From assembly GCA_036263455.1 (NCBI GenBank), contig DATAGZ010000022.1:202532-266531 (forward strand): a stretch of 64,000 nucleotides of DNA, read 5' to 3'. The translations under genes and the position numbers were made by a program. Position 1 is the first letter of the stretch. Every line of letters starts with the position of its first letter. Origin of the DNA: DATAGZ01 sp036263455 (lineage in GTDB: Bacteria; Pseudomonadota; Alphaproteobacteria; Dongiales; Dongiaceae). Shown here piece after piece: positions 43,776 through 52,856 of this stretch. The notes beneath the pieces are model-generated. The model was given only the letters and a program-made list of their open reading frames with translations, was not told the origin of the DNA and did not search any database.

Positions 43776-45470
43776 ATGGAACAACGCAATATCATCATCG
43801 CCGTCATTCTTTGCTTCGTGATCCTGTTCGGCTGGAATTATTTTCTAGCGCCCAAGACGTCCCAGCCGCCGGCGCAACACACGCAATCAACCGTGGCGCC
43901 GAGCGAACAGAGCACCCCTCCCGCTCCAGCCGCCTTGTCTCGCGAGGAAGCCCTGGCCCAGAGCCCCCGGCTTCCCATCGATACGCCACGTCTCAAAGGC
44001 TCAGTTTCTTTGAAAGGCGGCAAGGTCGATGATCTGATTCTTCGGGATTATAAGGCCACGGTCGCCGCCGATTCGCCGCCGGTGGCGCTTCTCTCTCCCG
44101 CCCAGGGACAAGACGGGTATTTTGCGGATTGGGGATGGCTTGGAGAAAACGACAAAATCGCGCTGCCAGGAAGCGAGACTCTCTGGAAAAGCCAAGATCG
44201 GGCCCTGACCTTCGACCACCCGGTGACGCTGAGCTGGGATAACGGCCAAGGGCTGGAATTCCGGCGCGTCATCAGCGTGGACGCCAACTACATGTTCACG
44301 GTGAGCGACAGCGTCGTCAACCATGCGGCGAGCGCCATATCACTCAGTCCATTCGGCCGCATCAAACGCATTGGCACGCCCCCGGTTGTCGGCACTTATG
44401 TGCTTCACGAAGGCCCGATCGGCGTTCTGGACGGATCGCTTCACGAGATCAAGTACAAATCCCTCAAGGGAGAGGACCCGCAGGAATACACCAGTAACGG
44501 TGGCTGGCTCGGTATCACCGATAAATATTGGCTGACAGCGCTGGTTGTTCCTCAAGGGGAAAATATCCACGCAACCTTCCATCATATCGCCAAGGACGAT
44601 TCCTATCAGAGCGATTTCGTGGGCGCCAAGACCGTCCTCATGCCGGGAGCGGAGCGCACCTTCAATGGCAAGTTCTTTGCCGGCGCCAAGGAAGTAAAAC
44701 TGCTCGACGCCTACCGCGACCAGCTCGGCATCCCCCTCTTCGATCGCGCCGTTGATTTCGGTTGGTATTATTTTCTCACCAAGCCGATGTTTTATCTGCT
44801 CGACTGGCTTTACTCCCTGTTTGGCAATTTCGGCCTGTCCATTCTCGCTTTGACGATTATTGTCAAGGCGGTGATGTTCCCGCTGGCAAACCGCTCGTAC
44901 CGGTCCATGTCGCGCATGAAACTGCTTCAACCCAAGATGCAGGAAATCAAGGAACGCGTCGGCGACGATCGCCAGAAGCTCAATATGGAAATGATGGAGC
45001 TCTACAAGCGCGAAAAAATCAATCCGGCCGCCGGGTGTCTGCCGCTCCTCGTGCAGATCCCGGTTTTCTATTCGCTCTATAAAGTCTTCTATGTGACGAT
45101 TGAAATGCGGCACGCCCCGTTCTTCGGCTGGATTAAGGATCTCTCTGCGCCGGATCCGACCTCGATCTTGAACGTCTTCGGCCTCGCGCCCTGGGCAACC
45201 CCCCATTTGGGGCCACTTCATTTCTTATCGATAGGCGCCTGGCCTCTCCTTATGGGCTTCACCATGTGGCTGCAACAGAAGCTCAATCCGACCCCGCCCG
45301 ATCCGACTCAGGCGCGGCTGTTCCAGCTCATGCCGATTATCTTCACCTTCACGCTGGGGCAATTTGCCTCGGGGCTGGTCATCTATTGGGCCTGGAATAA
45401 TACCCTGTCGATTCTCCAACAGAAATTCATCATGTGGCGGGTCGAGAGATCAAAGCCTCGCCTGGCTTAG
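43776..45470 (+). CDS. yidC: Membrane protein insertase YidC
   Basis: YidC, 564 aa, inserts membrane proteins with or without SecYEG. An N-terminal anchor (MEQRNIIIAVILCFVILFGW) is followed by a large periplasmic domain (about 60-350) and five core membrane segments. Typical core motifs are SYRSMSRMKLLQPKMQEIKE, REKINPAAGCLPLLVQIPVF and FASGLVIYWAWNNTLSILQQ. The ATG at 43776 is chosen because it gives the standard N-terminus; upstream in-frame codons lie within yidD. Confidence 0.96.
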   Translation: MEQRNIIIAVILCFVILFGWNYFLAPKTSQPPAQHTQSTVAPSEQSTPPAPAALSREEALAQSPRLPIDTPRLKGSVSLKGGKVDDLILRDYKATVAADSPPVALLSPAQGQDGYFADWGWLGENDKIALPGSETLWKSQDRALTFDHPVTLSWDNGQGLEFRRVISVDANYMFTVSDSVVNHAASAISLSPFGRIKRIGTPPVVGTYVLHEGPIGVLDGSLHEIKYKSLKGEDPQEYTSNGGWLGITDKYWLTALVVPQGENIHATFHHIAKDDSYQSDFVGAKTVLMPGAERTFNGKFFAGAKEVKLLDAYRDQLGIPLFDRAVDFGWYYFLTKPMFYLLDWLYSLFGNFGLSILALTIIVKAVMFPLANRSYRSMSRMKLLQPKMQEIKERVGDDRQKLNMEMMELYKREKINPAAGCLPLLVQIPVFYSLYKVFYVTIEMRHAPFFGWIKDLSAPDPTSILNVFGLAPWATPHLGPLHFLSIGAWPLLMGFTMWLQQKLNPTPPDPTQARLFQLMPIIFTFTLGQFASGLVIYWAWNNTLSILQQKFIMWRVERSKPRLA

Positions 45471-45471
45471 C

Positions 45472-46086
45472 GTGACGATCGATACGACGCTGTTTGCCGC
45501 CACCTGCCGCTTCTTGGCGGGGGCGGCCGACACCGCCGCGCTGCCTCCCCCCTCTCTTCCCGAAATAGCCTTCGCCGGGCGCTCCAACGTTGGAAAGTCC
45601 AGTCTGCTCAATGCCTTGGTCGGCAGGCGGGCCCTGGCCTATGTTTCGGCCCAGCCTGGCCGGACCCAGCAGCTCAATTTCTACGAACTGGGCGAGGCGC
45701 TGCGGCTCGTGGATTTGCCTGGCCATGGATATGCCCGGATCAGCCGCCAAGAAAGCGCCAAATGGTTCGCCCTCATCACAGCCTATCTTCGCTACCGGGT
45801 CCCGCTCAAGCGGATCTATCTGCTTGCCGACCCTAAGGCGGGGTTCAAGGATTCCGACCGGGAACTCATGGATGTCTTGGACGGCGCAGGCCTTTCGTAT
45901 CAAATCGTCCTCACCAAGATCGACCGGCTGAAAAGCGCGGAAATCGAAGCCGCCCAGGCGGGTATTCTCCGCGACATCGCCCGCCGCCCCGCCGCTCACC
46001 CCGAACTCCACTTGACCAGTGCGGCGACCGGAACGGGGATTGCCGAACTGCGCCAGCATATAGTGACCTTGATTAATGGCACTTGA
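45472..46086 (+). CDS. engB: Ribosome biogenesis GTPase EngB (YihA/YsxC)
   Basis: 204-aa GTPase needed for 50S assembly. G1 GRSNVGKSS, G3 DLPGHGYARI and G4 TKIDRL are visible, with YLRYRVPLKRIYLLAD typical of EngB. It starts at a GTG one base after the yidC stop; longer upstream reading frames lie inside yidC. It belongs to the rpmH-yidC gene string, with argB following 18 bases later. Confidence 0.93.
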   Translation: MTIDTTLFAATCRFLAGAADTAALPPPSLPEIAFAGRSNVGKSSLLNALVGRRALAYVSAQPGRTQQLNFYELGEALRLVDLPGHGYARISRQESAKWFALITAYLRYRVPLKRIYLLADPKAGFKDSDRELMDVLDGAGLSYQIVLTKIDRLKSAEIEAAQAGILRDIARRPAAHPELHLTSAATGTGIAELRQHIVTLINGT

Positions 46087-46104
46087 GAACCGTAAGAAGG
46101 GATT

Positions 46105-46983
46105 ATGAACGCAGAAACATCTCCGGCGCTTCACCGCGCAGAAATTCTCGCCGATGCCCTTCCCTATATGCAAAAATATGCGGGGCGACGCGTCGTCATC
46201 AAGTATGGCGGCCATGCAATGGGCGACCCGCGCCTGGGCGCCCTGTTCGCCCGCGATATCGTCTTGCTGCGCCAGACGGGCATTTTCCCCATCGTGGTCC
46301 ATGGCGGCGGTCCGCAGATCGCGGCGATGCTCGCGCGTCTCAATATCCAGAGCCAATTCGTCGATGGTCTCCGCGTTACCGATGGCCCAACCATGGAAGT
46401 AGTGGAAATGGTCCTCTCCGGAACAATCAACAAGGCCCTGGTGGCTGTCCTCAACGAGGCGGGCGGACAGACGATTGGACTGTCAGGGAAAGATGGCAGC
46501 CTGGTTCGCGCGCGCAAGGCCCGCGCCACCAAGGATGGTAAAAAGGTCGATCTCGGGCTGGTGGGTGAGCCGGAAAAGATCGACCCCACCATTCTGTTCG
46601 CCCTGGAAAAAGCAGGCATCATCCCGGTCATCGCCCCGGTCGCCTCCGGGGCTGACGGCACGACATACAATATCAATGCCGACACAGTTGCGGGCGCTAT
46701 CGCCGGAGCGGTGGATGCTCAGCGGCTCCTGCTCCTGACTGACGTACCTGGAGTACTCGACAAAAGTGGTACGCTCATCCCCCAGCTATCCGCCGGCGAG
46801 GTCCGCGCGCTCGCGGCAGATGGGACAATTTCGGGCGGGATGATCCCCAAGCTCGAGACTTGCCTTGCCGTGGTCGAGGCAGGTGTGGAGGCGGCGGTGA
46901 TTCTCGACGGGCGGATCGCTCATTCCCTGCTTTTGGAGATGTTCACGCCGGAAGGATTCGGTACCCTGGTCATGCGCGGTTGA
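46105..46983 (+). CDS. argB: Acetylglutamate kinase
   Basis: ArgB, 292 aa, phosphorylates N-acetylglutamate in arginine biosynthesis. VVIKYGGHAMGDP, VVHGGGPQIAAMLARLNI, DGLRVTDGPTMEVVEMVLSG, NADTVAGAIAG and GGMIPKLETCL are the amino-acid kinase motifs. The length and an N-terminal extension before the kinase core fit the arginine-inhibited form, but feedback regulation cannot be proven from sequence. It is separated by 18 bases from engB and by 4 bases from the HAD gene. Confidence 0.96.
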   Translation: MNAETSPALHRAEILADALPYMQKYAGRRVVIKYGGHAMGDPRLGALFARDIVLLRQTGIFPIVVHGGGPQIAAMLARLNIQSQFVDGLRVTDGPTMEVVEMVLSGTINKALVAVLNEAGGQTIGLSGKDGSLVRARKARATKDGKKVDLGLVGEPEKIDPTILFALEKAGIIPVIAPVASGADGTTYNINADTVAGAIAGAVDAQRLLLLTDVPGVLDKSGTLIPQLSAGEVRALAADGTISGGMIPKLETCLAVVEAGVEAAVILDGRIAHSLLLEMFTPEGFGTLVMRG

Positions 46984-46987
46984 TGTC

Positions 46988-47638
46988 ATGAAGATACAGT
47001 CGTGGGTCTTCGACCTCGACAATACCCTCTATCCCGCATCGTGCCGGCTCTTCGATGCGGTAAGCCGGCGCATTGGCCTTTTCATAGAGGAAATGCTGGC
47101 CCTCGGACCCGAGGAAGCACGACGCCTGCAGAAGGTCTATTTCAAGGAGCATGGCACGACCCTGCGCGGATTGATGATCCATCACGCCGTCGATCCTCAT
47201 GAATATCTCGAATTCGTCCACACCATCGATCTGACCGACCTCTGTGCCGACCGCGAGCTCGGACAGGCCCTGGAGAATCTTCCCGGTCGAAAATATATCT
47301 TCACCAATGCCTCGGTGAACCACGCTCGTTGGGTCCTGTCGCGGCTCGGCATTCACGACCATTTCGAAACGATCTTCGACATCCATGCCGCGGGCTATAT
47401 CCCCAAACCGGAAATCGACACCTATGCCGCTTTTCTCGCAAAGACGGGAATCGATCCGCATACCGCCCTGTACGCGGACGACATGCCCATCAATCTCAAG
47501 CCCGCCGCCCAGCGCGGCATGACGACCTTGTGGGTGAAGACCGACCTAGACTGGGCGCAGAGCGATGGCGAGGAGGATCATATCCACCATCGCACTGAAA
47601 ATCTGACCCAATGGCTAAGGAGCCTCCATGACAACTGA
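46988..47638 (+). CDS. HAD-family pyrimidine 5'-nucleotidase-like phosphatase
   Basis: 216-aa haloacid dehalogenase hydrolase of the PPase/pyrimidine 5'-nucleotidase group. HAD motif I is VFDLDNTLYP, motif II is in YIFTNAS, the lysine motif is near YIPKPEIDTY, and motif IV is YADDMPINL. Homologues in alphaproteobacteria often sit beside argB and dapD. The physiological substrate is not known. Its stop overlaps the dapD start region. Confidence 0.88.
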   Translation: MKIQSWVFDLDNTLYPASCRLFDAVSRRIGLFIEEMLALGPEEARRLQKVYFKEHGTTLRGLMIHHAVDPHEYLEFVHTIDLTDLCADRELGQALENLPGRKYIFTNASVNHARWVLSRLGIHDHFETIFDIHAAGYIPKPEIDTYAAFLAKTGIDPHTALYADDMPINLKPAAQRGMTTLWVKTDLDWAQSDGEEDHIHHRTENLTQWLRSLHDN

Positions 47639-48437
47639 CCTTAAGGAATCGGTGGAGCGGGCCTGGGAAAAGCGCGAGGACCTGGGACCGACTGTTTCGG
47701 GAGAGAGTCGGGAAGCGGTCATGGACGCGCTCGAAATGCTCGATCGCGGGCAGGCGCGGATCGCAGAGCCTGCCGAAAAGGGCTGGATCGTTCACCAATG
47801 GTTGAAAAAAGCCGTGCTGCTATCGTTCCGGATACGGCCGATGACGCGGCCGGAGACGCAGGCATGGGATAAGGTCCCGCTTAAATTCACGCATTGGACC
47901 GATGAGGATTTCGCGCGAAGCGGCATCCGCGTGGTGCCCGGCGCGCGAATCCGCCATAGCGCCTATATCGCTCCCGGCGCCATTGTCATGCCGAGTTTCA
48001 TCAATGTCGGCGCCCATGTGGGTAAGGGGACCATGGTCGATACCTGGGCCACCGTGGGATCATGCGCCCAGATCGGCGCGGATTGCCATCTCTCCGGCGG
48101 CGTCGGAATTGGAGGCGTGCTCGAGCCGCTTCAGGCCGAACCGGTCATCATCGAGGACGGTTGTTTCATTGGTGCGCGTTCCGAGGTCGTCGAGGGCGTC
48201 ATCGTCGAGCGTGGCTCGGTGCTCTCCATGGGCGTCTTCATCGGCGCTTCGACCCGCATCTATGACCGGGCGAGTGGGGAAACCTTCTATGGCCGTGTGC
48301 CTGCTTATTCAGTGGTGGTGCCAGGTGCCATGCCCGGCAAAAATGGCGGTCCCAGTCTCTATTGCGCCGTGATCGTCAAGCGTGTCGACGAAAAGACCCG
48401 CGCCAAGACCTCCATCAATGACCTGCTGCGCGATTAG
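47628..48437 (+). CDS. dapD: Tetrahydrodipicolinate N-succinyltransferase
   Basis: DapD, 269 aa, uses succinyl-CoA in the lysine/diaminopimelate pathway. The C-terminal half is a left-handed beta-helix of hexapeptide repeats (APGAIVMPSFINVGAHVGKG, GGVLEPLQAEPVIIEDGCFI, VVEGVIVERGSVLSMGVFIG). It overlaps the HAD gene by 11 bases and precedes dapE by 2 bases, so the two diaminopimelate enzymes are coupled. Confidence 0.96.
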   Translation: MTTDLKESVERAWEKREDLGPTVSGESREAVMDALEMLDRGQARIAEPAEKGWIVHQWLKKAVLLSFRIRPMTRPETQAWDKVPLKFTHWTDEDFARSGIRVVPGARIRHSAYIAPGAIVMPSFINVGAHVGKGTMVDTWATVGSCAQIGADCHLSGGVGIGGVLEPLQAEPVIIEDGCFIGARSEVVEGVIVERGSVLSMGVFIGASTRIYDRASGETFYGRVPAYSVVVPGAMPGKNGGPSLYCAVIVKRVDEKTRAKTSINDLLRD

Positions 48438-48439
48438 CC

Positions 48440-49582
48440 ATGGATGAGGTGGCAATCGGCCTCGCCCAGCGCCTGATCCGCTGTCCTTCGGTGACGCCGG
48501 AGGATAAGGGGGCGCTCGATGTACTCGAAGCCGAGCTCGATGGCCTGGGTTTCCACTGCCGGCGCCTACCCTTCGCCGCGCCCGGTACCGCACCGGTCGA
48601 CAATCTCTTCGCCACATTCGGGGTGACGGGACGGCACCTCCTCTTCGCCGGGCACAGCGATGTCGTCCCCGTGGGCAACCGCCAGGAATGGACGACCGAT
48701 CCCTTCGGTGGCGTAATCGAAGCCGGGCAGCTCTATGGCAGGGGTGCGGCCGACATGAAGGGCGCCATCGCCTGTTTCGTGGCCGCGGCCGGCGCCGTTC
48801 TCGGCGATCTCCAGAGCGGCCGCCTGTCTTTGCTCATCACCGGGGACGAGGAAGGTCCGGCCGTCAACGGCACCGCGCCCTGCATGGCGATGCTGGCCGC
48901 CGAAGGGATACGCTTCGACTTCTGTCTGGTCGGTGAACCGACCAACCCTATGCGCCTTGGCGAAATGATCAAGATCGGGCGCCGCGGTTCGGCCAACGCC
49001 CGGCTGACCATGCGCGGCATCCAGGGCCATTCGGCCTATCCGCACCTCGCCCGCAACGCCGCTCATGATTTGATAAATCTATGCAGTCGTCTGCTCGAAT
49101 TGAAGTTGGACGAGGGTACGGACCATTTCGAACCCAGTAACCTGCAAATCACCGCGCTCGAGACCGCTTCGAATGCCACGAACATCATCCCTGGTGAAGC
49201 CAGCGCGCTGGCGAATATCCGTTTTAACGACCGCCATAAGGCGCATACTCTCGAAGAGCTGATCCGTCGGGAGATCGCCGCGCAGGGCGGCCACTGCACC
49301 TTGCAGTTTTCCGCCTCGGGCGAGGCGTTCCTCACGGCCCCGAATGCCGAGATCGACCTGTTGCGCGATGCGGTGGTGCGATGTACCGGCCTCACCCCTG
49401 TGTATTCGACCAGCGGCGGCACGTCCGACGCACGCTTCATCAAGAATTACTGTCCGGTCGCCGAATTCGGCCTGGTCGGCCAGACCATGCACAAGATCGA
49501 TGAGCATGTAGCAATTGCCGATCTCGTGCAATTAACCGAGATCTACCGCGCGTTCCTCACCGATTTTTTTGAAAGGCCGTGA
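48440..49582 (+). CDS. dapE: Succinyl-diaminopimelate desuccinylase
   Basis: DapE, 380 aa, a dinuclear zinc M20 hydrolase acting after DapD and DapC. Zinc-site motifs are LFAGHSDVVPVG, GRGAADMKGAIACFV and ITGDEEGPAVNG, with VGEPTNP and the C-terminal TSGGTSDARFIKNYCPVAEF. A family dimerisation domain lies at about 180-290. It is the last gene of the argB-HAD-dapD-dapE series and converges on phaR. Confidence 0.96.
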   Translation: MDEVAIGLAQRLIRCPSVTPEDKGALDVLEAELDGLGFHCRRLPFAAPGTAPVDNLFATFGVTGRHLLFAGHSDVVPVGNRQEWTTDPFGGVIEAGQLYGRGAADMKGAIACFVAAAGAVLGDLQSGRLSLLITGDEEGPAVNGTAPCMAMLAAEGIRFDFCLVGEPTNPMRLGEMIKIGRRGSANARLTMRGIQGHSAYPHLARNAAHDLINLCSRLLELKLDEGTDHFEPSNLQITALETASNATNIIPGEASALANIRFNDRHKAHTLEELIRREIAAQGGHCTLQFSASGEAFLTAPNAEIDLLRDAVVRCTGLTPVYSTSGGTSDARFIKNYCPVAEFGLVGQTMHKIDEHVAIADLVQLTEIYRAFLTDFFERP

Positions 49583-49597
49583 CGGCCTCAACTGGGC

Positions 49598-50194
49598 TCA
49601 TCCCTGTTCGCCTTTGCCGCGCCAGAGCTTTTCGATTTCCTCCTGCATCTGCTGCATTTGATTCTTAAGTTCATCGAGTGCGGGATCGCCTTGCTCGTTT
49701 TCCTTGGGTTTATCGGAGGATTGCGGCGTGAACGGATTGAACATGCGCATCGCCTGCTCCATGAAGGCGATGTTCTGTTTGCTCAGCTCGTTGAGATGCT
49801 CGAACGGAAAGACCGCGCCGAATTTGTCCTTCATGCCATCCAGATATTCGCGGAAGCGCTCTTGATTAGAGCCAAACATCGCCATGCTCTGCTCGAGATA
49901 GCGCGGCACGATGCTCTGTAGATTATCGCCATAGAGCGCAATCAATTGACGCAAGAAATTGATCGGAAGCATCTCCGCGCCCTTGGATTCTTCCTCGACA
50001 ATAATCTGGGTCAGGACCGCGCGGGTAATATCCTCGCCGCTTTTGGCGTCCTCGACCGCAAAATCCACACCCTCGCGCACCATCTGGGCCAAGGAATCGA
50101 GCGTCACATAGGAAGAAGTCGACGTATTATAGAGCCGGCGATTGGCGTACTTCTTGATACGCACGGTCTGAGACGAAGGATTTGCCATAGGCAA
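49598..50194 (-). CDS. phaR: PHA synthesis repressor PhaR
   Basis: PhaR, 198 aa, represses phasin and PHA genes until it is titrated by the polymer. The N-terminal DNA-binding domain RIKKYANRRLYNTSTSSYVT and the PHB-accumulation regulatory region (QIIVEEESKGAEMLPINFLR, QLIALYGDNLQSIVP) are diagnostic. It is divergent from the PHA gene cluster across 45 bases, so it probably controls that promoter. An in-frame ATG two codons downstream (50188) is an alternative start. Confidence 0.94.
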   Translation of the reverse strand: MPMANPSSQTVRIKKYANRRLYNTSTSSYVTLDSLAQMVREGVDFAVEDAKSGEDITRAVLTQIIVEEESKGAEMLPINFLRQLIALYGDNLQSIVPRYLEQSMAMFGSNQERFREYLDGMKDKFGAVFPFEHLNELSKQNIAFMEQAMRMFNPFTPQSSDKPKENEQGDPALDELKNQMQQMQEEIEKLWRGKGEQG

Positions 50195-50239
50195 AGTGTA
50201 ATCTATTCGTCCCGGCTTGCCTAGGATATAGTAGCCTGC

Positions 50240-50629
50240 ATGACCACGGAAAGCGCCGATGACATCGCCAAGATCGCGAAGGATCTGCTCGACCTTTGGC
50301 AGGAATATCTGGCGGGCCTGGCCAACCGTCCCGACCTTATGGCCGAGCAGGCGCGCTGGCTGTTGGCATTAAGTGGAGGAGCACTCGCCGATGCAGGCTT
50401 CCCGAATTTTAGGGCCACGCCCTCTCCTGCAGCACCTCAGCCTGGCTTGGGCGCTATGGGGGAACACGGCTCTGTTGTGGCCGCTCTGGAAAAACGCCTT
50501 GCCGCAGTGGAAGAGCAACTGGCCGAGCGGAATGGCGGCGCTTCTCGACCGAGTGCAGCAGGAGCACGAAAGCGCGCTCGTGGCGGCGCTGCAAAAAGAA
50601 GGACACCGAAGGCTCGTCCAGTTTCTTGA
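50240..50629 (+). CDS. PHA granule/PhaE-like small protein overlapping phaC
   Basis: 129-aa protein of unknown precise role. The first half is helical (AKIAKDLLDLWQEYLAGLAN, MAEQARWLLALSGG), a Pro/Ala linker follows, then a short leucine-heptad coiled coil VVAALEKRLAAVEEQLAERN and a basic Arg/Lys/Ala tail, as in many small proteins beside phaC in alphaproteobacteria. It is not a classic phasin. Its last 239 bases are also read in another frame as the start of phaC. Whether the tail is truly translated to this stop is unproven, but its coiled coil and basic tail look protein-like. Confidence 0.6.
   Translation: MTTESADDIAKIAKDLLDLWQEYLAGLANRPDLMAEQARWLLALSGGALADAGFPNFRATPSPAAPQPGLGAMGEHGSVVAALEKRLAAVEEQLAERNGGASRPSAAGARKRARGGAAKRRTPKARPVS
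50375..50380 (+). promoter_or_regulatory. Internal ribosome-binding site for phaC
   Basis: GGAGGA lies inside the small PHA gene, 10 bases before the ATG at 50391 in a different frame. It supports independent initiation of phaC at that point. Confidence 0.65.
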
Positions 50630-51590
50630 CGGCGTGCGCGCCTATCGGCACCACCCATTTCAGCGCCCCCACACGGAATTCCCCGTCGTCTGGCAAGAAG
50701 GGACCAGCACGCTCCGCCGTTTCGGATCGGGCACACCCACGCTCTTTATCATTCCCTCGCTCGTTAATCGCGCCACGATCCTCGACCTCATCCCCTCGCG
50801 GAGCTTTCTCTCCTTCTTGGCCGATGAGGGGTTATCTGGCGTCTTCATGGATTGGGACAGGCCTGGTCCCATCGAAACCGCCTTCGGACTGGACGAATAT
50901 GTCGAGCGGCTCGTGCGAGCCTATGACACAGTGAAGGGTGCGGGCAAACCGCTCTTCGTTCTGGGGTATTGCATGGGAGGAAACCTGGCGGTGGCATTGG
51001 CCTGTTTCCGGCGCCTGCGCGGCCTGCTCTGCCTCGCTACTCCCTGGGATTTCCATGCCGAGCAAAAGGAACAGGCGCTGCGCGTCGCCGCCAGCGGGTC
51101 CGCCCTGCAAGCGACCGTCGCGCGCGCGGGTGGCATGCCCGCCGACGTCCTCCAGAGTTTTTTCGTTGCCCCCCACCCTCTAGGCATTCTCAATAAGTTC
51201 CGACACTTCGCCACGCTGGATCCCGCCTCGCCCGAGGCCGAGCTTTTCGTCGCGCTGGAGGACTGGCTCAACGATGGAGTCACCCTCGTTCCGCGCGTCG
51301 CCGATCAGGTCTTCCGGCAATGGTATGGAGAGAACCGTCTTGCCGCCGGAACGTGGCGGATCGGTGGAAAATTCATCCGTCCCGAGCGGATCCGCTGTCC
51401 TAGCCTATGCGCCCTGCCGAGCGCCGATCGCATCGTGCCGCCCGAGAGCGCCGCGGCCCTGGCTCAGCGCCTGTCGCAATGCGAAAAGGTGGCGCCATCG
51501 GCTGGCCATATCGGGATGATGATCGGCACACGCGCCCTCAACCATTTATGGAGACCTCTGCGTGATTGGTTGCACCGCCACACGCTTTAA
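50391..51590 (+). CDS. phaC: Short PhaC-like polyhydroxyalkanoate synthase
   Basis: 399-aa alpha/beta-hydrolase of the PHA synthase family. The lipase-like box is LGYCMGGNLA with nucleophile Cys194, and Asp346 (PSADRIVPP) and His373 (SAGHIGMMIG) complete the triad. It is shorter than class I PhaC (about 590 aa) and resembles compact alphaproteobacterial homologues. The start at 50391 has a strong GGAGGA upstream, and residues 10-45 (RPLLQHLSLAWALWGN) resemble the homologue N-terminus, so the out-of-frame overlap with the preceding gene is probably real. phaA and phaB follow. Confidence 0.85.
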   Translation: MQASRILGPRPLLQHLSLAWALWGNTALLWPLWKNALPQWKSNWPSGMAALLDRVQQEHESALVAALQKEGHRRLVQFLDGVRAYRHHPFQRPHTEFPVVWQEGTSTLRRFGSGTPTLFIIPSLVNRATILDLIPSRSFLSFLADEGLSGVFMDWDRPGPIETAFGLDEYVERLVRAYDTVKGAGKPLFVLGYCMGGNLAVALACFRRLRGLLCLATPWDFHAEQKEQALRVAASGSALQATVARAGGMPADVLQSFFVAPHPLGILNKFRHFATLDPASPEAELFVALEDWLNDGVTLVPRVADQVFRQWYGENRLAAGTWRIGGKFIRPERIRCPSLCALPSADRIVPPESAAALAQRLSQCEKVAPSAGHIGMMIGTRALNHLWRPLRDWLHRHTL

Positions 51591-51641
51591 AGCTTGCGCC
51601 GGGTATGTTGCTGGCCTACCGTAATCGTCAGGGAGAAAAGC

Positions 51642-52817
51642 ATGAAAAACGTCGTGATCGCCTCTGCGGCGCGCACCCCGGTCGGTTCTTTCAACGGTGC
51701 CCTGAGCAGCCTCGCCGCCCATGAGCTGGGCGCCATTGCCATCAAGGCCGCGCTGGAACGTGCGAAGACTTCTCCCGCCGAGGTGAGCGAGGTCGTGCTT
51801 GGCCAGGTCTTGACCGCGGGCGCGGGCCAGAACCCGGGCCGCCAGGCCGCCATGGCGGCGGGCTTGCCGGTCGAGCGTACTGCTTACCTCATCAACCAAT
51901 TGTGCGGCTCAGGCCTGCGCTCGGTAGCCCTTGCTTATCAAGGGATTCGCAATGGCGATGCGGCGATCGTCGTTGCCGGCGGCCAAGAAAGCATGAGCCA
52001 GGCACCGCATTGCATCCACCTGCGCAATGGCGTGAAAATGGGCAACGCCGAAATGATCGACACGATGATCAAGGACGGTCTCTGGGACGCTTTCAATGGC
52101 TACCATATGGGTAGCACTGCCGAAAATATCGCCCGTCACTATCAGATCACGCGCGACGAGCAGGACCGTTTCGCACTGGACTCGCAAAATAAAGCGGAGG
52201 CTGCGCAAAAAAACGGCAAGTTTATCGAGGAGATCGTTTCCGTCACTGTGAAGGGCCGCAAGGGCGAGGTCACGGTCAAAGAAGATGAGTATCCCAAGCA
52301 CGGCACCAGCCTCGACATTCTCCAAAAACTACGCCCCGCTTTTCAAAAAGACGGCACTGTTACGGCCGGGAATGCGTCAGGCATCAATGACGGTGCCGCG
52401 GCGCTGGTCCTGATGGAAGAAGGCGAAGCGGCACGGCGCGGCTTGGCGCCGCTCGCGCGCATTGTCTCCTGGGCCACCGAAGGCGTGGATCCGAGCATGA
52501 TGGGGACAGGACCAATTCCAGCGAGCAGATCCGCGCTCAAGAAAGCCGGCTGGAAACCAGAGGATCTCGACCTCATCGAAGCCAATGAAGCCTTTGCCGC
52601 ACAGGCCTGCGCCGTCAATCGCGAACTGGGCTGGGATCCGGCGCGGGTCAACGTCAATGGCGGGGCCATCGCGCTCGGCCATCCTATCGGCGCCTCGGGG
52701 GCGCGCGTGCTGACCACGCTGCTTTTCGAAATGCAGCGCCGCAAGGCCAAAAAAGGTCTGGCCACTCTATGCATCGGCGGTGGAATGGGTATCGCGATGT
52801 GCCTGGAGCGCTCTTAA
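51642..52817 (+). CDS. phaA: Acetyl-CoA acetyltransferase
   Basis: Thiolase, 391 aa, joins two acetyl-CoA to acetoacetyl-CoA, the first PHB step. The nucleophile is Cys88 in NQLCGSGLRSV, and the C-terminal thiolase motifs NVNGGAIALGHPIGASGAR and CIGGGMGIAMCLE are present. The ATG at 51642 follows a GGGAGA ribosome-binding site, 51 bases after phaC. phaB follows after 39 bases. Confidence 0.95.
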   Translation: MKNVVIASAARTPVGSFNGALSSLAAHELGAIAIKAALERAKTSPAEVSEVVLGQVLTAGAGQNPGRQAAMAAGLPVERTAYLINQLCGSGLRSVALAYQGIRNGDAAIVVAGGQESMSQAPHCIHLRNGVKMGNAEMIDTMIKDGLWDAFNGYHMGSTAENIARHYQITRDEQDRFALDSQNKAEAAQKNGKFIEEIVSVTVKGRKGEVTVKEDEYPKHGTSLDILQKLRPAFQKDGTVTAGNASGINDGAAALVLMEEGEAARRGLAPLARIVSWATEGVDPSMMGTGPIPASRSALKKAGWKPEDLDLIEANEAFAAQACAVNRELGWDPARVNVNGGAIALGHPIGASGARVLTTLLFEMQRRKAKKGLATLCIGGGMGIAMCLERS

Positions 52818-52856
52818 CACCAGCTAATAAATAAACAATTCGTCAGGGGGAAATTT

